64,000 nucleotides of DNA. It comes from Portulaca oleracea. Its lineage: Eukaryota > Streptophyta > Magnoliopsida > Caryophyllales > Portulacaceae. The stretch lies in contig CM055886.1 in NCBI GenBank assembly GCA_029582165.1, positions 22,816,669-22,880,668 of the forward strand, read 5' to 3'. The notes below the pieces were generated by a model. The model was not told where the DNA came from. It was given only the letters and a program-made list of their open reading frames with translations, and did no database searches. Positions 1-12,168 of the stretch are shown here, piece after piece (position 1 is the stretch's first letter; each line of letters begins with the position of its first letter). A program made the position numbers and the translations under genes.

Positions 1-1076
1 GAAGATTAGTGATATGAACTCCAAAACTCACATCTATTACTTGATTCGTCACTAAAAGAGCTTTCCGACGGTATATTATAAGGTCAATTCCGAGTTGAGA
101 TGATGGAGTTATGAATAAAATAGTAGAAAGTGTGCGAAAACTAATATATGTGCACACTTTTGGTCACCATCATTTCCACAAGTATGCTATGACTTTAAGA
201 CTTATGCCAATGAAAAGTAGACTCCTAGAGCTTTCCGAAAAGTCAAGAACCAAGTCAATTGGACGTTGAATGAAGGAGATATGGCCGAAACAAGACGACC
301 CAAAAAACTCCAGAAACAACACGACACGTGTTGACATCAACACGGTCCGTGTTGGCCTCCAAAGAGCTCAATTTCCCCAGAAACCATCAACACGACCGTG
401 TTGACACCAACACGGTCCGTATTGGCCCTGTTTATAATGATTTGGCCGTTTCAACTTCTCTTAATGGCTATATAATTGTAGATTCGGCTAATTCATCGAT
501 CACCATCCACCTTCATTCATTCACTCCCATTCACCATCCATCTCCATCTCTACCATCATCCATCCCTTCCTCCACAAATCCATCCACATTCATCCTTAGT
601 TGAAGATTGAGAGTTTATTGGAGTTCAAAGATCGATTCTCAAGAAATCCATTGAAGTGGAGGAGCAAAAGTCCCAACCGACTACCATTCAAGCGAGGAAC
701 GATTTCCATCTCGGTTTACTTCTCTTTCTTTTAGATTTCATGCTTTCTAGAATATATTTTGATATGTTTTGTGTTTTGAACATGAGCAGTGAGTAGTTTC
801 TTTCAATTTGGGGGATAATCGCTTTCAAGTTTCTCTTATGGATTGAGTATTGTTGGATTGAACAAGTTTGTTTATCTTGTTTGAATGCATTTTATTTATC
901 CTTTGATTTTGTATGTCATTGCTTTTGCTTGATCACCATTATCATGGTTATAGATTGTTAAGTGAATTACCGAACGGAGAAATTCGATAATCGGAACCCT
1001 TAGGATTAAACTAGTATATGAAGTGAACTAGAGATAGAAGACTTTGTAACTAGGAGTCATTAGATAATTTGATATT
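1..1076 (+). repeat. LTR of family-A element A0, left part (split by element A)
   Basis: This matches the 5' LTR of element A at an offset of 1208 bases (window base 1 corresponds to base 1209), so about 132 bases of this LTR lie off the left edge. It continues at 13235-13637 after the insertion of element A. The join is clear: the left part stops in 'gataatttgatatt' and the right part resumes 'taactttgataaaattgac', as in the uninterrupted LTR. A TATA box (CTATATAATT) lies at 468-477 and paired ACGG/CCGT palindromes at 329-427. The open frame at 328-603 recurs in the other LTR copies and I regard it as non-genic. Confidence 0.88.
1072..1076. repeat. Target-site duplication ATATT, left copy (element A)
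   Basis: ATATT immediately precedes the TGATGAGG start of the element-A LTR and recurs at 13230-13234, immediately after the 3' LTR. This perfect 5-bp duplication fixes both ends of element A across 12 kb, including the nested element B. Confidence 0.9.
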
Positions 1077-2689
1077 TGATGAGGGCATATAGTGACTATA
1101 TATTGGGAGCATTTTGATAGTGAAATTTGAGGATTAATGTGCTTAATTAATCTTTTATGATCTTATTTCGCTATCTTAACTGAGTTTTGTGTGTTTTGTT
1201 CAATTTGTGAAGATTAGTGATATGAACTCCAAAACTCACATCTATTACTTGATTCGTCACTAAAAGAGCTTTCGGACGATATATTATAAGGTCAATTCCG
1301 AGTTGAGATGATGGAGTTATGAATAAAATAGCAGAAAGTGTGCGAAAACTGATATATGTGCACTCTTTTGGTCACCATCATTTCCACAAGTATGCTATGA
1401 CTTTAAGACTTATGCCAATGAAAAGTAGACTCCTAGAGCTTTCCGAAAAGTCAAGAACCAAGTCAATTGGACGTTGGATGAAGGAGATATGGCCGAAACA
1501 AGACGACCCAAAAAACTCCAGAAACAACACGACACGTGTTGACATCAACACGGTCCGTGTTGGCCTCCAAAGAGCTCAATTTCCCCAGAAACCATCAACA
1601 CGACCGTGTTGACACCAACACGGTCCGTGTTGGCCCTGTTTATAATGATTTGGCCGTTTCAACTTCTCTTAATGGCTATATAATTGTAGATTCGGCTAAT
1701 TCATCGATCACCATCCACCTTCATTCATTCACTCCCATTCACCATCCATCTCCATCTCTACCATCATCCATCCCTTCCTCCACAAATCCATCCACATTCA
1801 TCCTTAGTTGAAGATTGAGAGTTTATTGGAGTTCAAAGATCGATTCTCAAGAAATCCATTGAAGTGGAGGAGCAAAAGTCCCAACCGACTACCATTCAAG
1901 CGAGGAACAATTTTCATCTCGGTTTACTTCTCTTTCTCTTAGATTTCATGCTTTTTAGAGTAGATTTTGTTATGTTTAGTGAGTTGAAACATGAGTAGTG
2001 AGTTGTTTTCTTTAGTTTGGGGGATAAACCCTTGTTGATTTCTCTTATGGATTGAGTGTTGTTGGATTGAAGAAGTATGTTAATTTAGTTTGAAAGCATT
2101 TTATTTATCTTTTGATTTTGTATGTCATTGCTTTTGCTTGATCACCATTAGCATGGATTTAGATTGTTGAATGAAGTACCGAACGGAGAAATTTGATAAC
2201 CGGAACCCTTAGGATTAAACTGGTTATGAAGTGAACTAGAGATAGAAGACTTTGTAATTAGGGGTCATTAGATAATTTGATCTTTAACTTAGATAAAATT
2301 GACACAATAAAGAGTCCAAGAGATCAATTTTACTAAGCAATATGTTTCATTGCCAAAAGCTCGTTACGGAAGAATTTATGCGATTGTCGACCCTAAAATG
2401 TAACAAATTAGTGACATACATGTTCAATCCACTTGTTTGATTCATAAAGTGACTTAGGTTTTATCCCCTGAACGTATCTTTCTCATATTGATTTCATGTT
2501 GTGAATTGTGTGAATATTTGATTTATTTGACCTTTTTAGTGACTAGAACTAAAATTAGTTATTCTCAATCTAAAACCCGACCGATTTAGCAATCACCTAG
2601 GAGGCTAGTTTGGTGCGTAGTTAGCAAAGTCCCTGTGGGATCGACCTTGATACTTGCTACACGAGCATCCGTGCACTTGCGGCTTATCA
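1077..2689 (+). repeat. 5' LTR of element A
   Basis: The LTR starts TGATGAGGGC and ends GGCTTATCA, with TGAT/ATCA inverted termini, and is followed by the primer-binding site. The putative TATA box CTATATAATT is at 1676-1685. Upstream, at about 1537-1635, are two pairs of ACGG/CCGT palindromes. It is very close to A0, with scattered substitutions. A partial direct-repeat look between 1 and 1811 is explained entirely by A0 and this LTR lying side by side. Confidence 0.9.
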
Positions 2690-2695
2690 AGTTTT

Positions 2696-2710
2696 TGGCG
2701 CCGTTGCCGG
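2696..2710 (+). other. Primer-binding site of element A
   Basis: TGGCGCCGTTGCCGG lies 6 bases after the LTR end. It is complementary to the 3' end of a tRNA with this acceptor stem (tRNA-Asp type), the usual primer in Athila/Tat Gypsy elements. It places element A in that part of the Gypsy tree even though its pol is missing. Confidence 0.85.
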
Positions 2711-2820
2711 AGACTTTGTCCCTAGCGGCCACCGAACGAATATCCTTAGATTGACTAGATCATTTTCTTTTTGTTTTTCTCATTTTCATTGTTTTTCTCA
2801 AAAAAAAAAATCCAAAAAAA

Positions 2821-4151
2821 ATGGCAATTATCTATTTCTCCCAATTTGAGCAGGAATTATTTTGGAGCTATTTTGAGCGATTATTTGCTTGTCCTGTTCC
2901 ATGTGGTGTTGAGCCTGGGAAATTAGATATTCTTGATATTGTTGTTGAGGGGGCGAATAGTGAGACTCGTACTCTTTTAGAGCATTTGGGTTTTTATACT
3001 AAAACTGTTGATGAAGCTTGGACTTTGCTTGAATGGCTTGCACAGGATACATTCGATTTTGAAAATTCTTATTGTGCATTTGGGTACTCTTACCCTAATA
3101 TTTGTGCTTCTCATGCTAACTCCTATATTCAACCTCGTTGTTTGCCTTCATGTGGTTTATGTTGTTCTTTTGACCATGATGATTCTACATGCCCTAGTTA
3201 TGCTAGAATTTAGTTTTTGGTAAGAGCAATATTAGAGCAACAAGCTAAGACATTTGACTTGATGCGAGCGTTTGGTCCATTGCATAATCTTGAACATTTT
3301 TCTAGTTCTTTCAAATTGAATGTTGGATTATGTGATGAAGGTGAGTTTACCGTTCCTTTGGAGGCTACTCTAGAGGAAATACTTGACCCGTCTGAGACAT
3401 CTTTGCCAATTGTTGCTCCATCATACCCTAGCATACCTAGAGACACTACTTATGGTGTCTCTACATTTCATGATGCATCTTACCTTTTTCTCAGTCGACG
3501 GGGTTTAAGGTGAGTGAGTCCTATGGGTTTGATGCTAGGTATAATGATGATTTTTGTCATGGGTCAGTTGATACTATTGATGAGGAGGCTTGTGAGGGGG
3601 TTGTGGGTGAATTAGATCCTTCAAGCAAAGAATTTGATGATGTTGTACTCCCTACTTCCCATGTCTTATTCCATGCTTCTACTCCTTTTTCACCACCTTC
3701 CTATTCCCCTAAGTGCCTAGATGAACCCACTTTTGTTGAAAAGACCATATGTGTTCATGTTGATGTGGGCTATGTGGCCAAGGTTAATTCTTGTGATATG
3801 CTTGAGCGGAACAACAATATTCTTTATTTGTCAATAGGTACATCAAGAGGGTACCATTCCTCTCTTGATCCATATTGTTTATACCTAGAGGACTTGCCTA
3901 GAAAACTCATGTGGACAACTTATTTTGATTCTTTTGATTTTTCTAAGGCCTTTGATCTATTTAAGAAAGCGATACTTACATTTTCTGCTGTAACTCTTTT
4001 GTTGCTTTCTTATTTGCAAGCTTGTAAACCGCATGCTGAAGAGTTTGACAAGCTTCTAAGGGCATTGACGGCATCTGAAGTAATGGCCCCAGTCTTGAGT
4101 TCTTGTGGAGCGGTTGATGCTCTATTCGCCCCATTCTTGAAGAGGCGATAG
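2821..4151 (+). pseudogene. Broken gag-like ORF of element A, with one CCHC zinc knuckle
   Basis: A single reading frame starts at ATG 2821 and is broken twice. There is an in-frame TAG at 3211-3213, after which the same frame resumes at 3217, and a frameshift near 3485-3510, after which it runs to the stop at 4149-4151. The conceptual protein would be about 440 residues. Near residue 111 the spacing C-x2-C-x4-H-x4-C is exact (CGLCCSFDHDDSTC), a retroviral-type zinc knuckle, which suggests an RNA-binding Gag-like role. I see no retrotransposon-gag helical domain and no protease or reverse transcriptase motifs. The sequence around 3507-3515 (AAG|GTGAGT) also looks like a splice donor, so the second break could be an exon edge. 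Function is inferred only from the knuckle. Confidence 0.6.
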
Positions 4152-6022
4152 TTTAGGTGCATCCAGCATCTAACCTGGTGAGATCTTTCCCTATTTCCCC
4201 TTTTTCAATTTATTTGAATGTGCTTGCATTGAGGGCAATGCTGTGTCCAAGCATGGGGGGAATTGTATAAATGTGTAGTAGTGTCTTGAGTTTGTTTTTG
4301 TTTGTTTTTCTTAGTTTTTTGGATTTGTTTATTTATTAGTAATTGCATCCACCTAGTTGCATTAGTGAGATTCATCCTTGATTTTTATTTTCTTTTATTT
4401 TCTTAGTTTTAGTTTGTTTTATTTTCTAGGTTTGCATTTAGTTTTGTTTTAGTTTTTATTTTGAGAAAAAAAATTCCAAAAATTCCAAAAAATTAGAAAA
4501 ATTAAAAAATTGAGGCATAAGTCTAGGTTTTCTTTTAACTAGATTTAATCTTGAGTAGCCCATTTGTGAATACAGTCATGAAAAGAGTTTGTGAAAGCTT
4601 ATTGAGTTGAGCATTGCATTTTGAAAGTGATGATTGATTGCCCTTTTATGATCTTTTGGAATGAGTTTGGCATATACATCTATTTGAGCAAGGTTTATTT
4701 GAGAGCTTTTACCCGTGAGACCACAAAGCCTTAAAATGACTAATCATTTTTATTAGTCTCATATTTTCCATGTGTGACTCATCCTTAGTTTCATTCTCTA
4801 GAGCTTGCAATTTATCTCTTTGAAATTGCATTTTTGCTTGTGCTTTGATAATATGATAGAGGCATTGTTATATATATTTTAGCTACATAGCCAAATAGCC
4901 ACCCTTTACATGTTAAAATCCACCTTTAACCCTCTTTTAGCCTTGTATCACTCTTTCTTTTGATTACCTATATTAAAAGCCATGGCTAAATATTAAATTT
5001 CCTACCCTTAAGCTTATGCTTGGAGTGTTAGAGTGCGAAGAGTTGGGTTTATTATGGTGTTTTTGTCGTTTGGTTTTGTTGGGGATGTTGTGAAGTTGAA
5101 TATCATGAGATTGCTCCCAATTGTAGCTTGATAAGGGTTGAGGTGGAAATTTGCCTTATAATTGTATATTTATTTGTTTTGAGTTGTAGTTCATTTTGAA
5201 AAAATAAAAGAAAAAACAAAAAACAAAAAAAGCAAAAAGAGAAAAAAGAGGAAAAAGAGGAAAAAAAGGAAAAAAAAAAGAATGAAAAAAGGTAGAAATA
5301 AAGTGTTTAGTAGTTTGTTAGTTTATTTTCTTTGATTTGAGGCGATTTCCACTTGATTATGGGATGCGTCGTAGTGAATATAAGGTGTGAAAGTTTTGTT
5401 TGTGCAAATTTGGTGTGGTTTATGCTCCAAGCTTGGGTTTTTAGCTCCACTTCCACAAATATATTTCAACTTCTTACCCTTAACCTTAGCCCCATTACAA
5501 CCCTTTTGAAAGTCCTCTTGATTGTCATTGTGCATTGCATATTAGCGGTAGAGAATTGAGATGTTTTGCAAGCTTATGGTAGGATGTTGCTTTGGTTTGA
5601 GTATTGAGAGAACCTTCAATGATTTATTCACGTTTAAAAACATGAGAGGAGTGTTTCCACATTCCCAAAAGTGAGGTTGCTCTCGATCTGCCGAGTTTCT
5701 TATTAAACATGTGCATGCTTGCTTCATTTGTGATTAGGGATGATTAGTTTGAACTTGAGAAGTGTAGTGCTTATAAATGTTTCCAGTGCTTCTCCTTCTC
5801 TTGTATATGGACTTTGATTCACTTTTGGGGTGTTCTAGATTAGATTTAGTTGATTGAAAGATCATGTTGATGCTTTTCTAAAGAGATTATAAATAAAAAT
5901 CTTTGTTTTCATTTTGATCTTTTGTTTTGTTTTGTTTTTGAGTCTTTTGTCCCCGTGTTTTTATTTCTTTTCTTTTCTTTTCTTTTGTGAGACTGGACTT
6001 GCTTGGGGACAAGCAAGAACTA
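4152..6022 (+). other. Non-coding 3' internal region of element A
   Basis: About 1.9 kb without a believable gene. It includes the purine-rich low-complexity tract at about 5195-5300 and the conserved 'cattgagggcaatg' plus G-run near 4230-4260, which in Athila-like elements follows the coding region. Blocks of it recur on the opposite strand at 46.05-47.88 kb (for example 5470-5560 against 46495-46590), showing that A and A2 share this 3' region. The small open frames here (5323-5727, 5887-6072) are not conserved in form and I reject them. Confidence 0.7.
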
Positions 6023-6036
6023 AACATGGGGGAATT
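6023..6036 (+). other. Polypurine tract of element A
   Basis: AACATGGGGGAATT directly precedes the TGATGAGGGC start of the 3' LTR at 6037, where plus-strand DNA synthesis would be primed. The A2 element shows the mirror arrangement at 46027-46040. Confidence 0.8.
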
Positions 6037-6591
6037 TGATGAGGGCATATAGTGACTATATATTGGGAGCATTTTAATAGTGAAATTTGAGGATTAATGT
6101 GCTTAATTAATCTTTTATGATCTTATTTCGCTATCTTAACTGAGTTTTGTGTGTTTTGTTCAATTTGTTAGATTAGTGATATGAACTCCAAAACTCACAT
6201 CCATTACTTGATTCATCACTAAAAGAGCTTTCCGACGATATATTATAAAGTCAATTCCGAGTTGAGATGATGAAGTTATGAATAAAATAGCAGAAAGTGT
6301 GTGAAAACTGATATATGTACACTCTTTTGGTCACCATCATTTCCAAAAGTATGCTATGACTTTGAGACTTATGCCAATGAAAAGTAGACTCCTAGAGCTT
6401 TCCGAAAAGTCAAGAACCAAGTCAATCGGACGTCGGATGAAGGAGATATGGCCGAAACAAGACGACCCAAAAAACTCCAGAACCAACACGACCCGTGTTG
6501 ACATCAACACGGTCCGTGTTGGCCTCCAGAGAGCTCAATTTCCCCAGAAACCATCAACACGACCGCGTTGACACCAATACGGTACGTGTTG
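6037..6591 (+). repeat. 3' LTR of element A, first part (split by element B)
   Basis: This matches the first ~555 bases of the 5' LTR, up to 'acggtacgtgttg', where element B is inserted. The remainder is at 12169-13229. The break falls between the palindrome cluster and the TATA box, so this LTR's promoter is separated from its upstream region by 5.6 kb. Confidence 0.9.
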
Positions 6592-7311
6592 TGATGCATA
6601 ATGGATCACAAGACAACCAAAATGCCAAGAAAGAACACGGATCAAAAACACAAGTAAGAACTTGCAAGAGATGAGTCAGATAAGGACCTTTACTGCGATA
6701 GAACAGTGGAAACTTTGATAGAATTTGATAGAATTTGATAGAATTGAGCAACGAAACCCTTCGGATTGATACAGACACACCACAATCTTCAAGAGCTCCT
6801 ACTCCTCCTGTCACCACCCAAGAATGCTCAATCTTGGATTAGAAGAGAAGATTTCACACGAAAAACCCAAAGGCAATTCGTTTTCTAGCCAAAACTAGAG
6901 AGAAACAACACATTGTGTTTGTATTTGATTTTATTGAATATGAGATGATATGTCTTTACAAGAGACTCCTTGGGTCTATTTATAGGAATAGGAAAACCCT
7001 TCCCTATAGACGCGTCACCCCAGCAAGGCCAGCAAAGGCCGCATTACCCTCACAAGGCCCTTTAGGCGACACTACCCGACAAGGCCCTTTACAGAAAAAA
7101 AAACAATATCTCCTAAAAATACAACTCCAATATTACATAAGGAATAACCCTTCCACATAGCTAAATGACACTTCAAGACTCTTGAGATAAGGAGCTCAAA
7201 AGTCCTTTAGCTTTGGAGATATTCGCGACACAACCTCTTGAAACAGTTTGCAGCAGGCTGGCAATGTCCTTCAGTGCTTCTTCCTGATGCATTGAAGTAT
7301 GATATGCATCA
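6592..7311 (-). repeat. 3' LTR of element B
   Basis: 720 bp, matching 11449-12168. The minus-strand TATA box CTATAAATAG is at 6976-6985. The pol frame in the upstream region reads into the first bases of this LTR before stopping, a compact layout also seen in element C. Confidence 0.95.
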
Positions 7312-10300
7312 TTCTCCCTCTCTTGAAAAGAGTTTGCCCTCAAACTTGGAATTTCTTCATCTTCATTATAATAGGGCTTAAGATCAAATTGAAAGTACAA
7401 CTTCCTTCATACTCATCTTCCATCTTCAAACGATAAGCGTTATCACCAAGTCTTTCTAAGACCTCATAAGGTCCTTCACCTCTCGGTTTCAATTTCCCTT
7501 TTCTCTTACTTGGAAATCTCTCTTTCTTCAAATCTAACCATACTAAATCTCCAGGCTTGAAGATAACCTTCTTCCTCTTTCGATTCACTTTCTCTTCAAC
7601 CTTTTGAGTATATCTCTTAATCTTCTCACGAACTTCCTCATGCAACTTCTTAATCTCCTCTACTCTTTTACTTGCTTCAAAACTAAACTTTGTAGATGTA
7701 GAGATAGGAGATAAATCCATGGGTTTAAGGGGATTTCTTCCATAGACAACTTCAAATGGAGATAACTTCGTAGCACGATTAGGACTTCTATTATAAGCAA
7801 ACTCAGCAATGCTTAACAAAGTATCCCAACTCTTCTTTTCTTTATTCACCAATGTCCTCAACAAGGCTCTCAAGGTTCGATTGACTACCTCCGTTTGTCC
7901 ATCCGTTTGTGGATGACAAGCCGTACTAAACTTGAGCCTTGTTCCCATTTTCTTCCAAAGAGTAACCCAAAAATGACTTAGAAACTTAGAGTCTCTATCA
8001 CTCACCATAGTCTTGGGTATACCATGCAACTTCACAATTTCATCAAAATATAAGGTAGCAACTTTCGTAGCATCATATGTAGTATTGCAAGGTACAAAAT
8101 GCACCATTTTTGAAAATCGATCTACAACCACCATAATAGAATCCTTACATCTTTGAGTTCTAGGTAGACCCACAATGAAGTCAAAACTCACATCTTCCCA
8201 AGGGTGATATGGAATAGGAAGCGGTGTATACAAGCCTTGTGGTAACACATGTGACTTGGCAAGGTTGCAAGTACCACATCTCTTAACAATATGCTCAACA
8301 TCCTTCACCATGCTAGGCCAGAAGTAATAATCTCTCAACATCAAATAAGTCTTCTCTATACCAAAATGACCCGCTAAGGCACCTCCATGAACTTCTTGAA
8401 TCAACAATTCACGCAATGAGGTCCTTGGTATACATAATTGATTTCCTTTGAATAAGAAACCATCTTCAATATGAAACATTTCGTGAGGATGTTTCTTTGA
8501 CAATTCATATACTTCTTTGAAATCTTGATCATCTCGATAAAGGTCCTTGATATGCTCAAATCCAGCAATGTTAGAATCAAGAACATATGTGAGTATGTAC
8601 CTTCGTGATAGAGCATCAGCGCCCTTGTTCAAATTCCCGGCCTTATGCTTGATCACAAACTGAAAAGCTTGCATAAATTCAACCCATTTTGCATGTCGTG
8701 GGTTAAGCTTGTGTTGGCCTTGGATAAACTTGACCTTTCCTTCATCTACTTGAATTCCATTCTTGGAGAGCACATATCCAAGGAAAATGACCTTGGTTGA
8801 AAAGAACGAACACTTCTCCAAGTTGGCGTAGAGCTTTTCTTTCTCCAAGATATACAAAACTAGCTCTAAATGCTTTACATGATCATTCTCACTTCTACTA
8901 TATACAAGTATGTCATCAAAATATACAACAACACACTTTCCAATCAAAGGTTTCAATACATGATTCATTAACCTCATGAAAGTAGAAGGAGCATTTGTTA
9001 GACCAAAGGGCATTACTAACCATTCATATAAGCCTTCTTTAGTCTTGAAAGCTGTTTTCCATTCATCTCCTTCACATATGCGAATTTGATGATATCCACT
9101 CTTCAAATCAATCTTTGAAAACACAATACTTCCATAAAGTTCATCAAGAAGGTCCTCCAGACGTGGAATGGGAAAACGGTATTTGATGGTGATTTTGTTG
9201 ATGGACCTACAATCCATGCACATACGTTGGGTACCATCTTTCTTTGGAACAAGTAACACGGGGACGGCACATGGACTCATACTTGGACGGATAAGGCCCT
9301 TTTGGAGCAGCTCATCAACTTGCCTTTGAACCTCATGGGATTCCTTGGGGTTCATCCGGTAAGCTTGCTTATTTGGCAATGTAGTTCCCGGAATGAGATC
9401 AATCTTGTGTTCAATGTCCCTTCTTGGTGGCAATCCTTGGGGCATTTCTTTTGGAAATAAATGACCAAACCTCCTCATCAAGGGTGAGAGCCGTGGATGA
9501 TCCTTGGTTGGGGAAGCTTGTTCTTCTTGGATATTCGCCAATATCAACTCTTTATGCTCATAGAATTCATGTTGTTCTGCCTTTAGTAAAGATACAATGT
9601 TAGTCTCCTTTTCTTTCTCTTTTGTTGGTGGAGGCCGAATAGAAGAAGGGGGCAAAGGAGCCAATGTAATCTTCTTCTTGTTGATGACGAATGAGTAGGT
9701 ATTCAATCTTCCATCATGAGTTGCATACCTATCAAAAAGCCACGGTCTACCAAACAAAATATGACAAGCATCCATGGGTATTACATCACACCATACATCA
9801 TCTTTATAATTCTTCCCAATGGACAATGAGACTAATACACGTTTATCAACTCTAATGCCCTTCCCATGGCTTAACCATTGAATATTATAAGGAGATGGGT
9901 GAGGGCTTACATCCAAATTCAGCTTTTCTATCATTGTAGTAGAGGCGGCATTAGTACAACTACCTCCATCAATTATAAGAGAGCATACCTTTCCTTGAAC
10001 GGTACACCTAGTATGGAATATATTCTCACGTTGTTCCATGTCATTTGGGGTAAAAGCCACACTTAACGCCCTTCTAAGCACCAACAGTTCACCTTCATCC
10101 GCTGGCTCAACCTCCTCATCATTATCCTCCTCATTTTCGGCAACCTCACAAGGTTCCACTTCATGTTCACTTTCATACAAGCTTGGCTCAACAAACAAAG
10201 CACTTTGATATTCAACAAGAGAAACCGTGCGCTTGTTAGGACATTCGGATGCAATATGACCCAAACCTTGGCACCTAAAACATCTTCTTGGTTGTAATGT

Positions 10301-11173
10301 CCTTGGTTCTTGGACTTGGGTTTTGGGTGGGGGATTTTGTGGCTGATTTAATGTGGGTTTGGCGTAGGGTTTAAGGGAGGATGGGGGCTGATTTTGTGGA
10401 GCTTTTGATTGTGTTTTGGGATAAGGACGTTGGGTATAGGGTTTGGATGTGTTTGGGAACGTCCTTTGCGGTTCCTTGGCTCTTTCTTTTCTTTGCCTTT
10501 CCACTTTCATAGCCAAATTACTTAGCTCATCAAGGGATTCATATGAATGTAATTCAACTATATGACGTATCCAATCATTCAAACTAATCAAGTAACGTAT
10601 CAGAATTTGTGGTTCCTTCTCCTTGAGATCACAACGCCAAAGGAGATGTTCAAACTCCCTTGTGTATTCTTCCACCGATTTAGAGCCTTGGACAAGCTTT
10701 TGCAACTTGTAGTAATTGTGTTCAACGTATGATTGGGGTAGGAATTTGCTTTGTAATTTGGACTTCATCTTCTCCCATGAACGAATCTTGTCCTTCCCCT
10801 TTGCAACTCTCTTCTTTTGAAGGTTAGTCCACCAAATACTAGCATGTTTTCTCAATTTCAAAGCAACGTACTTCACCTTGAGATCATCACTACATTCTTT
10901 CAACTCAAAAACACGTTCAACCGTGTGTATCCAATCAAGATAATCTTCTACATTCAAACTACCATCAAATTCCGGAACTTCGACTTTAAAATCCAAACGT
11001 TCATGCCTTTTAGACTTTGAACTACCTTCACCATGTGACGAGATATCATCACGCATGGTTCCTTCACGTAACATTCTGTTTTCTTCCATTTGCTTACCCA
11101 ATTGCACACGCAGAAATGCCATTTGTTGCTCAAGTTCATAAACCTCATTTGATTTGGATTCATCGTTTGCCAT
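7173..11173 (-). CDS. Gag-pol polyprotein of element B (RNase H deleted, late frameshift)
   Basis: A 1277-codon frame opens at ATG 11173 and closes at 7340. Order: N-terminal coiled coil (about residues 10-36); Gag domain (about 65-215); CCHC knuckle CFRCQGLGHIASEC (about 298-311); aspartic protease with IIDGGS (Asp about 403); reverse transcriptase (about 600-800) with YFDD near 752; then, after about residue 817, an abrupt join to GQHKLNPRHAKWVEF, the end of the RNase H region. The thumb and most of RNase H, roughly 200 residues in full-length relatives, are missing without loss of frame. Integrase follows, with an HHCC finger (about 930-970) and Asp near 998, Asp near 1060 and Glu near 1095. 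Near 7395 a frameshift replaces the normal C-terminus, which continues in another frame to 7173. No chromodomain is evident. Confidence 0.92.
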
Positions 11174-11432
11174 TAGAAATCAACTTGATGTCATATGACT
11201 CACGAGGGAAAGGGACGGATTTGGGCTTGGTTTGTGTTTAGGACGAGGGTTCTTTGAGGAGCTATGGGTTCTTTATGAGTTCTTGATGGGTTCTTGATGA
11301 GTTCTTGATGAGTTCTTGATGAGTTCTTGGAAGAACTATCAAAGGAGCGTGTATAATATGGGGGTTTATGCGGTTTTGTGACAAAACAAGGTCCAAGATT
11401 CATGCAAGAAACAAAGGAGATTCATCTAACAT

Positions 11433-11445
11433 AGCTCTGATACCA
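11433..11445 (-). other. Primer-binding site of element B
   Basis: On the minus strand TGGTATCAGAGCT lies three bases inside the 5' LTR, complementary to the 3' end of initiator tRNA-Met. The start codon of gag-pol is about 260 bases downstream. Confidence 0.9.
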
Positions 11446-11448
11446 AAT

Positions 11449-12168
11449 TGATGCATAATGGATCACAAGACAACCAAAATGCCAAGAAAGAACACGGATC
11501 AAAAACACAAGTAAGAACTTGCAAGAGATGAATCAGATAAGGACCTTTACTGCGATAGAACAGCGGAAACTTTGATAGAATTTGATAGAATTTGATAGAA
11601 TTGAGCAACGAAACCCTTCGGATTGATACAGACACACCACAATCTTCAAGAGCTCCTACTCCTCCTGTCACCACCCAAGAATGCTCAATCTTGGATTAGA
11701 AGAGAAGATTTCACACGAAAAACCCAAAGGCAATTCGTTTTCTAGCCAAAAGTAGAGAGAAACAACACATTGTGTTTGTATTTGATTTTATTGAATATGA
11801 GATGATATGTCTTTACAAGAGACTCCTTGGGTCTATTTATAGGAATAGGAAAACCCTTCCCTATAGACGCGTCACCCCAGCAAGGCCAGCAAAGGCCGCA
11901 TTACCCTGACAAGGCCCTTTAGGTGACACTACCCGACAAGGCCCTTTACAGAAAAAAAAACAATATCTCCTAAAAATACAACTCCAATATTACATAAGGA
12001 ATAACCCTTCCACATAGCTAAATGACACTTCAAGACTCTTGAGATAAGGAGCTCAAAAGTCCTTTAGCTTTGGAGATATTCGCGACACAACCTCTTGAAA
12101 CAGTTTGCAGCAGGCTGGCAATGTCCTTCAGTGCTTCTTCCTGATGCATTGAAGTATGATATGCATCA
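11449..12168 (-). repeat. 5' LTR of element B
   Basis: The LTR is the same length as the other copy. The TATA box (minus strand) is at 11833-11842, so this copy would drive gag-pol at 11173-7173. In the leader between LTR and gag (11200-11330) there is a short tandem of 'gagttcttgat' units. Confidence 0.95.

Larger units (their letters stand above)
6592..12168 (-). mobile_element. Element B: young Ty3/Gypsy retrotransposon lacking most of RNase H
   Basis: The element has 720-bp LTRs at 6592-7311 and 11449-12168, flanked by a perfect duplication TGTTG (6587-6591 and 12169-12173). LTR ends are TGATGCAT/ATGCATCA, an 8-bp inverted repeat. The primer-binding site (initiator tRNA-Met type) is at 11433-11445 and the polypurine tract at 7312-7330, both on the minus strand. 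The two LTRs differ at about five positions by eye (about 99.3% identity), so insertion is recent. This is the youngest datable event in the window, by LTR comparison. It lies inside the 3' LTR of element A. Confidence 0.95.

Noticed and set aside
328..1811. Two nearly identical 91-codon frames (328-603, 1536-1811) as a duplicated gene
   Set aside because: Both lie at the same place in LTR copies of family A (also near 12170-12352) and cover the TATA box; they are by-products of the repeat.
6554..11674. Minus-strand frames at 6554-6817 and 11426-11674 sharing MVTGGVGALEDCGVS
   Set aside because: Identical positions in the two LTRs of element B; no motif.
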